From NCBI GenBank assembly GCA_947579665.1, contig CANPUZ010000046.1, positions 248,001 through 312,000 of the forward strand: a stretch of DNA of 64,000 nt, given 5' to 3'. The first letter of the stretch is position 1; each line of letters opens with the position of its first letter. Of this stretch, positions 44,591-55,654 are shown one piece after another. The translations under genes and the position numbers were made by a program. This DNA is from Sympetrum striolatum. Taxonomy: Eukaryota > Arthropoda > Insecta > Odonata > Libellulidae. The notes under the pieces were generated by a model. The model was not told the DNA's origin and made no database searches. It saw only the letters and a list, made by a program, of their open reading frames with translations.

Positions 44591-45516
44591 AACAATTGAC
44601 ATAAATGACAGAAATAAATTATATATCACTCTAATAACCACTGATGAATATTCTATACGGAAAGTAAATGTCGTATGGAGCTGACTTGTATCTCAATCTT
44701 AAAATATGTAACATTAACATGGAACACAAATAACACAAAAGAAATCACTATATAAAGGGAGAAAAAAGATTAAACACCAATAACAGAAAGATAGTAAATG
44801 GTTTTGAATTGGGAGCACTTCAAAAAACAAACGAATAAATCAATTATGCAATCTACATTTAACAAAACAAAACTGATTTACCTCTTTGGTCAGCTATATG
44901 ATGTTGGAGATTTACTACAACTTCACAACTCGCTGTTTGACTCTGCAAAGATTACAAGCACAAAATCTTGGAGATCTTTACATTCTTCGCTAACTCCATT
45001 TCCGTCAGTGGCTAAATATACATCAATGACCTGCTAAACAGAAAGAAATGCATTGGCTGTTCGAACAAGTTCAATACAGACTTTTGAGATACTATATACG
45101 TTACATTCATTAAAAACAATGATGCCATTGGTAAATTATACTAAACTCTTCAGTAAGATCATAATTAACTTATCAATACTTCATTACTTAGCAGAACTAA
45201 CTGAATTGTTTGAGCAAAAAAACAAAACCTGTTCGATTATAATATAAGTTCGTCCAGGTTTTGCTAAATTTTGGAATAAAGTGCCTTTTCGAATAAGAAT
45301 ACAGAAAACACAACTTGATGATACAAAGACAGACGCTATTACACGATCAGTGACCTTTATTGAAATTTTAGATTCTTCTGTTAGCGGTATATTGAAATTA
45401 TTTGGTACGTAAAAGCCATGGAGAATGGAAGATTTTTAAACAGACAGTTCAATAAAACAAACTTCAATCATATCAGTTGATTCGATAAATTTAACGAAGA
45501 GTTCGACAAAATGTAC
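44591..45516. other. No recognisable feature
   Basis: AT-rich sequence. Two open frames of 79 and 64 codons (44798, 45053) have no recognisable motifs and are probably chance. Confidence 0.4.
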
Positions 45517-45520
45517 TTAA

Positions 45521-47538
45521 GGGGGGAACCTGGTTTAGAGGGCAAAAAAAATCAATTTTTTGAAAGTCATCTCATTCAATTCGAAATATATTCAGAAATA
45601 TGTCTCCAAAATTTCAGAGACAAATTCCAAATCGTTTCGTAGATATGGCCTCTGAGAGACCGTGTGCTCAGGAGACAGAGAAGCAGTCGCCAGAGCGCCC
45701 AACGTATCTAGACTCGCTCGGTCTCCAGATGATAAAAGATTATCGGATTTTACATTATCAGTCCCAAAAACCTGATTTTGGATTTTATTTTCTTGTACAC
45801 TTCACTGCATTTCCTTCTCAGTGTTTATCTATCCGAAGCCAAGCGCGCATCGTCATATTTTTAAAACTGCTATTATATTATACTGGCAAGGTCATCGATC
45901 TCACTATAAAAGGTTCATACTGTCAAGCTTGTGTTTTTTGGAAAAGTAAAGTAGGTAGTTATGAATATAAAAAGTGGTATGAAAAACATGAAAGTGAATG
46001 TTGTGCAAAACACTCGGGTTCAGCGGGAAAAATGGAGGTTGAAGAAATTTTCGCGGCGTCCTTCAATAAGTACAGAGTAAAGTATTTGAATTTTATCGGC
46101 GATGGAGATTCAAAAAAATTACAAAGCTGTGGCCAATCTCAACCCTTATGGAAGCAAATATGCTGTCATCAAAAGCGAGTGCGTGGGTCACGTTGAGAAA
46201 AGAATAGGCACGCGATTACGGAATGTGAAAAAATCTGCAAAAATTGGAGGAGGAGGGAGGGAGGGAGCAGGGCAAGTTAACTACAACTTTGATAAAAATT
46301 GACGACATATTATGGATTAGCCATTCGTAGGAATGTAAACTCTGTTGAAGACATGAAAATGAATATAATCGCGACTTTGGATCATTTGATTTCTCCTGAC
46401 GAAACACCCAAAGCACAACAATTGCCCACCCGGAGTCGATAGCTGGTGTAAATGGCGAAGGAGAAGGAAATGGAAAAGCAGAAGGAGCTGGTAACCTCGC
46501 GGAATTCAAGCATCCTGATCCACTTCATCCCGATTTCATTAAAAACGTACGTCCGATTTACGAAGCTTTATCGAATGAAGATCTTCCTACCAGATGTTAG
46601 GGTGGTCATACACAAAACTCAAACGAAAGTTTCAACTCCACCATATGGGGTCTTGCTCCGAAGCACTTAAATGCTGGTTCAAAAATCATCGAGATTGCTT
46701 CATTCATTACTGCACGCGTATTCAATGAAGGATTTTCGAGTACTTTGAAGATGATGAACATAAATATTGGGTCACAAGCTCTGAATTTCGCAAGTGGATA
46801 CGACGAGAAGCGAGTATCACGACAAGACCGGCGCAGTTTTGACAGCACTAAAGAGGCTCGAATAGCTCGAAAAGAAGAACTTTTGGCTCAGAATGAGTTT
46901 TACGAAGAAGTTGAAGGCCTAATGTCTGGAGCAGGAATAGCAGACTAACATTTGGTGTTGGTGAGTTTGAAATATAAACAATTAACTTTTGGAAAAAACT
47001 TGGAACGCGGTTTTCTCGAAACAGCATTTTCCTGCACTGCGTACACGATTAAGAATGTTATAAATGGTAGCTCTTTTTAGAGCTAAAAGTGTAAGCTTCT
47101 ATGTGAACCTAAAAATCAAATAAAAAAGTTTTTTTAATAACTATTTTTGATTAATTATCTCAAAATTTCGTCAGTAAAACGCAAATCATTTTTTAAACAC
47201 TCATAAAATTTGCAATTTTTAACATTTCAATAAATTTCTTAGGTTTAAACAGAAGGTAAGCTCCTTAAGTGCAAAACAAATTTTGGTTTTGATGTTTCAG
47301 ATAAAAAGGACGATCGCTATCATGTACGCAGTGGAGAATCTTCAAGCGAGTAGTGCCCCAGACAAATACAAATTTATATTGTTAAATATTATCGAATAAA
47401 TTGAAAATTAATTTTTTTGCAAGATTTGTGTATCTATGACCTACTTCAACAGTACTTGAAATATTTCATAAGTTAGGCAGCCTAAAAAACTGTGCCGAAT
47501 ATCATGATATTTTCGGTGTTCTAAACCAGGTTCCCCCC
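45521..47538 (+). mobile_element. Kolobok/Mutator-like DNA transposon with TTAA target
   Basis: The ends GGGGGGAACCTGGTTTAGAG and TTCTAAACCAGGTTCCCCCC are inverted repeats of about 20 bp. TTAA borders both sides (45517-45520 and 47539-47542). The 2,018 bp element contains a decayed transposase with the Mutator-like domain. A TTAA target with G-rich ends and this type of transposase suggests Kolobok; that name is an inference. Confidence 0.8.
45600..46948 (+). pseudogene. Mutator-like (Kolobok-type) transposase pseudogene
   Basis: Conserved parts follow one another in three shifting frames. First come GKVIDLTIKGSYCQAC and HSGSAGKMEVEEIFAASF, then VKYLNFIGDGDSK, where the GDGDSK acidic residues are expected to be catalytic. 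A frame shift near 46120 leads to NLNPYGSKYAVIKSECVGHV and EKRIGTRLRNV. Another leads to KLTTYYGLAIRRNVNSVEDM and ISPDETPKAQQ, and the last to FASGYDEKRVSRQDRR and KEELLAQNEFYEEVEGLMSG ending IAD and a stop at 46946-46948. This order matches complete proteins of the family. Several further stops lie at about 46440-46700. The N-terminal part before 45850 is not recognisable. The enzyme would cut and paste the element; here it is dead. Confidence 0.8.
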
Positions 47539-47542
47539 TTAA

Positions 47543-48115
47543 GTCATCTGATTCTTTGATAAATTTGACCGACAAAAGTTCGATTGATTAAATGAAACAG
47601 CTGCTATTAAACAGCCCAAATTTATCAAAATGTTCAAAGCTTCATATGGACCAAAATGTTCAATGAAATTTACAAATCTATGATATTTCTAGGCAAACTT
47701 TTTTCAGTGAACTAGAGGCGGAAATAAATAAAAAACAATTGAATAATTTGATTGCTTGCTTCAACCAAATTATTCGAAAGAAGCATTTCGAATTTTCATT
47801 CTGAGTGAATTTATTCGATTGTTTTTAGCAAGTGAAAAAAAATTGAATAGATCTATTCGATTGTTCAAAGTGAGTGATACACTCATTGAGAGAAAGTAAG
47901 CGAAAGATGGAATAAATCTATTTGATTTTTTAGCTTGTTTACTTTACACGCATTGACGAGGAGAGGATAGAAGTGATGCATTACGTGATCCCATTTAGGG
48001 GAAGTCTGGCGGAGATAAGCGATACTGATGAAGTATGAATAAAGGTATCATAGTTATATATATAAATATCTGATCTGATATCCCACCAGGTGTTACTGCC
48101 CCTTACCATCAATTG
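47543..48115. other. No recognisable feature
   Basis: AT-rich sequence with repeated ATTCGATTG-like words (about 47740-47880). No supported gene. Confidence 0.4.
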
Positions 48116-48550
48116 CATCCCGTCCAGCCCCATGAAAGTGAGTGAATTAATTTGAATGAAAACAATCAAAAAAATACCAAAACAAATAACTATTCCATAA
48201 ATTTCCGAACTCAAAATGGTTAAACATAGAGCAGAAAGGTTCGTCAAGGGAGATTTCAGATTTGACAGCAGTGTCTGTGATAGAATCCCTCGGATGAAAT
48301 TCTTTTAGTGATAGAAGACTTGAATATTGATGGAAGCTTTTTGATAAATTTATCGCTACCGATTTCAGGGAGGAGATAACTGATACTGTTATCCCAGTTA
48401 TAAATTTCCACAATCTTCGGGAGGAGAAAAATGTATACAAGGAAGTAGTTGCCACAAAGATAGTTTTCATCTATAATATAGGTAGACTTTTGGTCGTTTT
48501 TCCCACAAAGTATAAGAGAAGCTGATAGGACTCCAGGTTAGACAGGGGTT
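48116..48550 (+). pseudogene. LINE C-terminal fragment, tandem copy 1
   Basis: It decodes in pieces to a LINE thumb region: RAERFVKGDFRFDSSVCDRI and similar words, with stops. It ends GTGTTTTTTACACCCCCTGCC near 48570. It is a direct repeat of the next 470 bp, which keeps the clearer reading. Confidence 0.55.
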
Positions 48551-48574
48551 TCGGTGTTTTTTACACCCCCTGCC

Positions 48575-49065
48575 AAACACAACTGGCGAAGTGAATTAAT
48601 TCTAATGAAAACAATCAGAAAAATTCCAAAACAATCGAATAACTATTCGATTAATTTATTTCCGATCTCGAGCTGGTTCAACGTAGAGCAGCAAGGTTCA
48701 TCAAGGGATATTCCAAATTTGACAGGAGTGGCTGTGATAGAATCCCTTGGATGGAACTCTCTTAGTGATAGAAGACTTTTGAATATCGACAGAAACTTTT
48801 TGATATATTCATCACTGCTGATTCCAGGGAGGAGATATTGTTATCCCAGTTATAACCTTAAGCGATCTTTGGGAGAAAATAAAAAAGCGATATAGGATAG
48901 AAGTTGCCAGGACAGATTGTAACTTTTGGTCGTTTTTCCCACGAAGTATTTGAGAAGCTGATAACTCTTCAGGTTAGTTAGGGATGTCAGTGTTTTACAC
49001 CCCCTGCCAAGCACCATTGGCGGATGCCGGGTTTGAGTGTAAATGTAAAGATGGCTTTCAGAGAT
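48575..49065 (+). pseudogene. LINE C-terminal fragment, tandem copy 2
   Basis: The pieces LVQRRAARFIKGYSKFDRSG, CDRIPWMELS and SDRRLLNIDRNFL read like the segment QRRAARFV...W..L..RR in CR1/R1/Jockey-type LINEs. Later DCNFWSFFPRS corresponds to their NSFFPRT word. No catalytic motif is present. The two tandem copies share TTTTGGTCGTTTTTCCCAC and ACACCCCCTGCCAA. Confidence 0.6.
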
Positions 49066-49131
49066 TTTAAACCTCAAATTCGTTAACAGCCATGTTCCAA
49101 TATTCCTTTCTTTGTCCCTTCTTCCAACCTC

Positions 49132-49706
49132 TCAGCTGTCCGAATCCACCCTGTTGTGCTGTAACTTCAAATGCATCTTGAGGTTAACCTTCTGGGAAAA
49201 CTTCCGGCTGCAAATTTCGCACTGGAACGGCTTTATTCCCTTATGAAGGAGCAGATGGACACTGAGGTTCCCCCTCCGATTGAACCTCTTCCCACACTCC
49301 TCACACTCCAGCTCCTTGTTGCCAGTATGCGTCTCCTCGTGGCGTCTCAGATGCGCCCGCTGCGTAAACGTCTTTCCACAGGTCAAACAAGGGTGCCTAC
49401 GCCTCCCGGAATGTATCAACGAGTGTCTTCCCAGGTTGCTCTTGCGGTTGAACGCCTTGCCACACTGCGCACACTTGAAGACGTCCCCCCCTCCAACGTG
49501 CACCACTTGGTGCCTGTCGAGGGCGGACTTCTCTGTGAAGCGTAGCCCACACTCGTCACACTGGAATGGCTTTGTTCCCAGGTGCACCAGTTTGTGTCGG
49601 TGGAGGTTGTTCTTCTGGTTGAAGGTCTTCCCGCACAAGTCGCACGTCAGGTCCTTGCGTCTCCGAGGATGCTTCTCGCCTTCCTCATCCGAGTCGGTCT
49701 CGTTGC
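49132..49706 (-). CDS. C2H2 zinc-finger protein, terminal exon with six fingers
   Basis: The exon opens at 49706 after the acceptor TTATTTCAG and ends at a TGA (49132-49134). The first two bases complete a codon begun in the previous exon. An acidic-basic stretch (NETDSDEEGEKHPRRRKDLT) leads to six tandem C2H2 fingers starting CDLCGKTF, CDECGLRF, CAQCGKAF, CLTCGKTF, CEECGKRF and CEICSRKF, each with the F, L and H-x3-4-H positions in place. Linkers vary: LGTKPFQ and KGIKPFQ are near the TGEKP type, GGGDVFK is not. Such proteins bind DNA in the nucleus, usually as transcription factors; the target is unknown. The exon is much richer in G+C than its surroundings and has no stop, so it looks maintained. 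No polyadenylation signal is evident just downstream. Open frames on the opposite strand here are shadows. Confidence 0.9.
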
Positions 49707-49776
49707 CTGAAATAACAGCAGCATCGTTAACATCAAGTCAAAAAAAGAGCTATTAAAGATAAATTTATAAAATTAA

Positions 49777-50317
49777 ATGTCAACAAATATGAAATCTATC
49801 AATATATCTTATATTACATTTAAAGTATGGTTTTATTGCCATCAAATGTCAACTCTTCTCCTCCGTACATTTCTAATTATCTTTCCCATATATATTTGCA
49901 TAAGAGTTCAACCATCACCTTTGTCATTAGGGAATTGTTTATGCACACAAAATACACAAATTTTTCAATATTTTTGTCTGAATTCTCTCAATTTCAACTC
50001 TAATATGGTATTCTACCACCAAAATAAGAATCTGATTTAAAGAGAATTATACGACATAAAACCACACCACAAAATTTATTGAAATTATGGAATACTAACT
50101 GTCCTATATATTTTATAGAAACACATATTTACTGTCAGAAAAATGCCCAATGGCTTTATTTTGATTAAATTACTGAGTAATCTTCATATTTGCTCTTTAA
50201 TGCACTATAGGTTTTTTCAACCGTTTATCAATACATCTATAAATATATTTTTTTCATTTTTTCCTGCTAGTTTTTATTTAATATTATATAGATATATGTA
50301 CATTAATAACATTACTA
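49777..50317. other. No recognisable feature (intronic)
   Basis: AT-rich intron sequence without repeat ends or motifs that I can support. Confidence 0.4.
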
Positions 50318-50850
50318 TACGAGTAAAATATTGCTTGCATAATGCAATCATATTGATAACACTAATTTCAAGTTGTCATCATATCAAGAGGGTTCTCAAC
50401 GGAAAAAAAAGTATTGAAAATATTCTTAAAATTTGAAGCAATTTATCCATCTGGCATTGAACCCAGGTCTTCCAGATGATACTTAATATACAGCACAACA
50501 GAAGATCACCATCTCTAACTATGTGTAAAAATTCAAGCAGAAATATAGGTTGCAACTGCGTCAAACGACTTTCTATTTTCCCTTATATTCCTTGTGTGAA
50601 AAATTGTAATGTGCTCTGGCATCAAACCCAGGAACAGCATGCTCTTATCTAAATTTTTAAGTTCATCAAAAAAAATAAAGAAAAACTACGGCAATGTATT
50701 TAAAGGGCAGATTTTTGCATCGTCCTAGCATTGATCCCAGGACATATTCTGTGAAGATCATTATGTTTTCGATAGATCATGACCATATGTTCCTTGAGTT
50801 TTGATTCTCTTTCTATCAAGGAAGTATATTCATAGAAATTCCTGAGCATT
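50318..50850 (-). repeat. Repeat family R, short subtype, 5'-truncated (reverse)
   Basis: CGAGTAAAATATTGCTTGCA and a damaged hairpin (ATAATGCAATCA) open it. Reversed boxes near 50455, 50618 and 50730 follow. Similarity ends near 50850 within the first monomer. Confidence 0.75.
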
Positions 50851-51591
50851 TTTAATCGAGCTACAAGGCTTAAATTTTCAGGAGAGGTTTACAAATCACA
50901 GTTGAGTCGAGACAAAATCGAAAATCCCAAGATATTGTACAAGGTTTGAGCCCAGAGAGGATTGTTTGTCAATGGGATTAAACTGGAGAAACGAAGAACA
51001 AATCTCTTTCATTCATTAAAATATGAAAAAGTACACATACAGTTGTGAGACTTGGGCTACATTGTGTCAAAAACACTGAAGTTTTCTTTTCTTCCTACAA
51101 ATATTTTAAACTCAAATTCATTACAATTTTATTAATTAATCATTAATTTAATCTATGGCAACTCCAATTATTCATGTTGATTTTAAATTCATTTACAATC
51201 CTCATTTCCTACTCTGTGATGAAAGTTTGATGTATTTTCAATATTTTTAACGTTTCTTTCAATATATGTTATCAATGAATACCAAGAAAGTTTTACTTTC
51301 ATTTGAACAACAAATATCTACACAGGAAATACAATAAAATCCTTTACAGACATTAGAATATTGTTGTTCTATGTATATGGTGGATTGCTTTTGAATTTCT
51401 GTGCTATTTATTGTATGCCAATTGTTTCTCATCTTTTCCTTTTTAATTATGTATAAGTATTTTGTCACCCTCTCCAAACAGAATATAAAATTAAGATTTT
51501 TTCCTACGTTTTTTTATTTCCTGCCTGCTCTTAGAAAAGAAAGACCTTTCGAATCATTTTCATTTGAAAGAGCATGTTTCAAATTCAAATA
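50851..51591. other. No recognisable feature (intronic)
   Basis: AT-rich sequence. No supported feature. Confidence 0.4.
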
Positions 51592-51592
51592 C

Positions 51593-52235
51593 AGTAGAAC
51601 CCCGTTTTTACGAACCTCGATTTTACGAAGTGACACAGTTTTACGAACCATTCCGCCGGTCCCGATCTTTGTACATGTAAAATGACCTCAGTTTTACGTA
51701 AAACCTCGATTTCATGTTTTACATTATATTTTGATTACAGTTTTTGCGTAAAATTATAGCTTATAAGACGTAGCCGTGCTCTTTCTTTCCGTAAGCTTTC
51801 TGGTAATATCGCGAATCCGCGACGTGGTTTCGTATAGATCAGCAGTTTCCAGGAGTATATGGTTTCTATTTGGACGAGAGATTGAGAGAATAGAGCATGA
51901 TAAACATTTGTTTTCCACTTGGGGAGTTTTGGAAAAATGACCCTGAAAATGTTGGTCTCCAAGCGAAGAAAAGTCGCGCGCGTTCAGTCAGAATCACTCT
52001 CTGCGCGAGGTGGCCTGTGTAGTGATATCCCGTGTGCCTATCAGTAAAATAATGGATAAAACATCACTGACCAATAAAAAGAGGTCCCTGTAAAAAAAAA
52101 TACTTCTGTTGCTGGTTTTCCAATGTTACCGAAGTCCCGCGTGAAACACCCCGAATAGCGTCAATACCGCGAAACATGATCATAAAACGTGCGTACGCAG
52201 AATGCTATTGATATGGTTGTGAATAAGCCTGCATG
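51593..52235 (+). mobile_element. Left part of a pogo/Tigger-like element
   Basis: ACAGTAGAACCCCGTTTTTACGAACC-type sequence (split by position, 51592-51618) followed by repeated TTTTACGAA words is the usual end of pogo-like elements. Near 52053 a frame opens MDKTSLTNKKRSL and stops at once, which fits the start of their CENP-B-like transposase. No matching right end is seen before 54348. Confidence 0.5.
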
Positions 52236-53560
52236 GTTTTCACTGAAAAATTTGTAGAGAAAATATTTTGAGAGAAGAAAGTTTTACGGAAGGTCCAAAC
52301 CAGGCAAAAATTTACCATCAGAAATTGTCGAAACTGTTCATTCTTTCTATGAAAGTGATGAAGTAAGTCGGGCAATGCCAGCTATGAAGGACTGTGTAAA
52401 AGTTACAAAACCAGATGGAAATAAGACAAATTTTCAAAAAGACTTATTTTATGCAAGCTTTCAAGCATTTCAAAGACATGTTTCCTAACATTAAAATAGG
52501 TTTCTCTAAGTTTGCTGCGCTGAGACCCAAACAGTGCACTTTAGCTGGGCAGAGAGGCACACACACTGTTTGTGTGTGCACAACTCATGAAAACATTAAG
52601 TTAATGATAGAGAATGCCAAACTCAATATGGTAACAACTAGAAACCTAAAGCATTACAAGCAATGTATTGCAAAAATGCTTTGTAACCCATCATCAATTG
52701 ATTGCAGCATGGGAAATTGTGAATATTGCCCTGGACTAACTGAAATCCGTAACATGTTACAAGACTTTTGATGAAAATTTAACTAAAAAGTTCAATTTCA
52801 ACAGTGGGTGTCGGTTTACCGCTGTAATCTGGAGACCTTGGAAAAAACTTCTGAGGAGTTTATCGATTTATTCTGTAGTAAGATGTCCGCTTTGGTTAGG
52901 CATGACTTTATTGCCAAGCAACAGTTCTGCAGTTCTGTTAAAATACTGGCAGCTCGTGCTAGTTTGCAACGGCCATATAACAACCAAATTCAAACCCCAC
53001 AAGATCTCCTTGAGTGGGCAGTAGAAAACATACCAAACGTAAATTTTGGCTTTTCCACAAAAGAGGATTATGCTGTTTCAGAAATATTCCTGGAAAGCCG
53101 TTTTGAACTGGCCATTAAAGGAACACAACAGTTCCATGTGTTCATTCCCAATACTGAATCAAAACTACTAGTGAAACACTCTTCAGATGACATGCAGGGT
53201 TGGGAGAGGAATGTGGCTAAAACAGTGGACACACTGAAGTTAGAAGACGTTTCAGGCTATGTCACCACTGTATATGACAAAAACTGGTGGCTTGGCTATG
53301 ATTAAAAAAATGAAGAACATGATGACGTGAAAATAACTTTTCTTCATCTTTGTGGGCCAGCATCATCATTCTCTTACCTTAGACTTGCAACTGTTCTGTA
53401 GGTGTCAGTTGTGGACATTCTAGCATGAGTGAATACTGTTACACAACTGGAAGAACGTACGCTCTTGGAGAAGTTGATGTGAAGCAAACTCAAATTGCAT
53501 TTTCAAAATTTAATCAGCGATATAGTTTTTTGAAATCAATACTCAATTTTTCCTCAGGTT
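52236..53560 (+). pseudogene. Pseudogene of an uncharacterised multicopy (transposon-type) protein
   Basis: Four stretches in order resemble hypothetical proteins I know as high-copy families in cnidarian, planarian and arthropod genomes. (1) YGRSKPGKNLPSEIVETVHS, FYESDEVSRAMPAMKD. (2) After a frame change near 52435, NIKIGFSKFAALRPKQCTLA, GQRGTHTVCVCTTHENIKLM, and a cysteine-rich end CNPSSIDCSMGNCEYCPGL (to 52771). (3) From 52808, the frame with MSALVRHDFIAKQQ and TTVYDKNWWLGYD. (4) After a stop at 53303, VKITFLHLCGPASSFSYL in the same general reading. The many cysteines suggest metal binding, and the family's copy number suggests a mobile-element protein. Its enzymatic role is unknown to me. 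It sits inside the pogo-like left end, probably as a nested insertion. Confidence 0.6.
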
Positions 53561-54348
53561 AGTTAGTGGGTTGCTTTATTCTTAACAGTGCATACCTATG
53601 ATTTAATTGTTCATAATTTATTGTTTTTACCTACTGGGTTCCATGTTTGGCTGTTCACTGAGTAACAAATGCGATAAGTAAAAACAAGCTTACCATAATA
53701 AGTTGCTTTAGTGAACCTATCATAATGCCTCAATTTTAAAATTCCAATTGTTTACTACAGTATTAACTTTTATTAAATATAATAATATAATATATTGAAT
53801 GAAAAAAATTATGTGCCTTTTGGATAAACGTCTGATAAAAATTACCTGAGTGTTAAAGGTATATTTTCAAAATTGGTAAAAAGTGAAAAACCAGCATCAG
53901 AAATATTTTTTTTAACAGTGAACCCATTAAGACCCCACTTTCATATTTTACTATACGATTCACAACAGTACTAAGTATTTATACTAATATTTTGAGAATT
54001 TTAAATTATGTACTTTTTGAAAAAATATTTAAACAAATTGTTTATATGGATTAAAAAAAACTTTTTTCATTAATATCCTTGTTATATTGCATATCATTTG
54101 AAAGAACATTTCAAATGCTGTAAAGTAACGCCTCTTCCAGCTCACTGGACGAACTGGAACAACTTCTAGAGAGATTTTAAAAATGAGCGTTCACGTCTTT
54201 TTGGTGAGTTTTTGAAACTTTACATAGTCATATCTCGGAAACGGTTAGAGATAAAAATTTAAAAATTGGCATTATTATTAGTATTATCAAGTTGTATAAG
54301 TATACAAAATTTAAAAAAAATCTGAGATGGTGAGGAAAAATTTCTCCT
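53561..54348. other. No recognisable feature (intronic)
   Basis: AT-rich sequence. I looked here for the right end of the pogo-like element and did not find it. Confidence 0.4.
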
Positions 54349-54662
54349 ACGAGTAAAATGTTGCTTGCATTCTGCAAGCATGTTGATAGCACTAATTTCA
54401 AGTCGGCATCAAACCGAAAGGGGTCCTTAAAAGAAAAAAGTTTTGAAAATATTCCTAAAATTCACTGTAATTATTCGTCCAGCATCGAACCTGGGTCTTC
54501 CTGGTCATACTTTCTATGCAGTACAACAGATGATCACCATCTCTAACTATGTTTAAAAATTCAAGCAGAAATATTGGGTGTAACTGCCTCAAACAACTTC
54601 CTACTTTTCCCTTATATTCCTTATGAGAGAAAAGTTATTGTGCTCTGGCATCGAACCCAGGA
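54349..54662 (-). repeat. Repeat family R, 3' two monomers (reverse)
   Basis: ACGAGTAAAATG, the hairpin TGCTTGCATTCTGCAAGCA (54360-54380), and reversed boxes near 54486 and 54648. The copy is cut at CCCAGGAA, where LINE sequence begins. Confidence 0.8.
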
Positions 54663-54937
54663 ATGTTGTTATGGGAGACTGGAACGCGGTAGTCGGGCAA
54701 GGCAAAGATGGGGAAGAGGTGGGAGAATTCGTTTTACAGAAAAGGAACGACAGAGGACAGAAACTGATCGAATTTTGCAAAAGAAATAATCTCTGCATCA
54801 CAAACACACTCTTTCAGCACCACAACAGACGAAGGTACACATGGAAAAAGCCCGGGGATACAGATAGGTACCAAATTGATTACATTTTGGTAAGAAAGAG
54901 GTTTAGAAATATTGTTAAAAACTCGCGAAGTTTTAAA
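54663..54937 (+). pseudogene. RTE-like LINE, endonuclease (APE-type) fragment
   Basis: The segment reads VMGDWNAVVGQGKDGEEVG, then RNDRGQKLIEFCKRNNLCIT, NTLFQHHNRRRYTWKKPGD and DRYQIDYILVRKRFRNIVKN. These are the GDWN motif with its catalytic Asp and Asn, the ERNxRG word, the YTW word and the QIDYI motif of the apurinic-like endonuclease of RTE/CR1-type LINEs. The enzyme nicks target DNA to prime reverse transcription. The final SDH motif and everything downstream are missing, as are the first motifs. The open frame at 54623-55066 runs from flanking R sequence through the fragment into R sequence again, so its ends are not LINE protein. Confidence 0.8.
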
Positions 54938-55640
54938 AAGCTTCTTGACAAATTTAAAGTCGACATCATATCGCGAGGGTCCTCAAAATTAGAAAAAGTA
55001 TTGGAAATATTCTTAAAAGTAGCTGAAATTTCTCTTTCCGCCATCGAACCCGGGTCTTCCTGGTAAAACTTACAATGCAGCGCAAAAGAAGATCACCATC
55101 TCTAACTATTTGTGAAAATTTAAGCAAAAATATTGCCTGCAACTGCCTTAAACGACCTCCTACTTTTCACGAATGTAAATGGCTCTCTGGATTCGAACCA
55201 ATGACGATCTTGGAAATCTAAAAATTGTTTTTGGAAAGTATCTATAATTTCTATCTATCTGCCTTATTTCAAAATTTAATATTATTGGGAAGGGGTTCAA
55301 AATAATTCTTAAAAATCGGATAATTTACTGATTGTAGAGACGCTTGGTGTCGAACCTAAGACATATTGATAGCTGTGAATGCACAGTATGATTTGAAAGG
55401 ACTTGGTCTTATTACATACAAAGTTTGAAGTCGATATCATGACGGGAAGTACCTAAAATTTCTTTCCGTTATCCCCATAAGAAATACATTGAGGAGTGCA
55501 AATGGCCTTCTGGGATCGAACCAAGGACCATCAGCTAACACGGAAAATCTGATTATGAAATATATTTATGATCTCCAACCCCATGCCAAATTTCAAGTTT
55601 CCATGCATTGGGGAACGGGTCCAAAAAAAATCTCGTGTAA
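54938..55640 (-). repeat. Repeat family R, four monomers without hairpin (reverse)
   Basis: It resumes with GTCGACATCATATCGCGAGG, just inside where the hairpin would be. Reversed boxes lie near 55045 (ATCGAACCCGGGTC), 55194, 55351 and 55516. It is cut near 55640, where the next copy begins. Confidence 0.8.
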
Positions 55641-55654
55641 CTTACATACAGGTA

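Noticed and set aside
49171..49756. Two plus-strand frames of 124 and 158 codons
   Set aside because: They are antisense shadows of the GC-rich zinc-finger exon.
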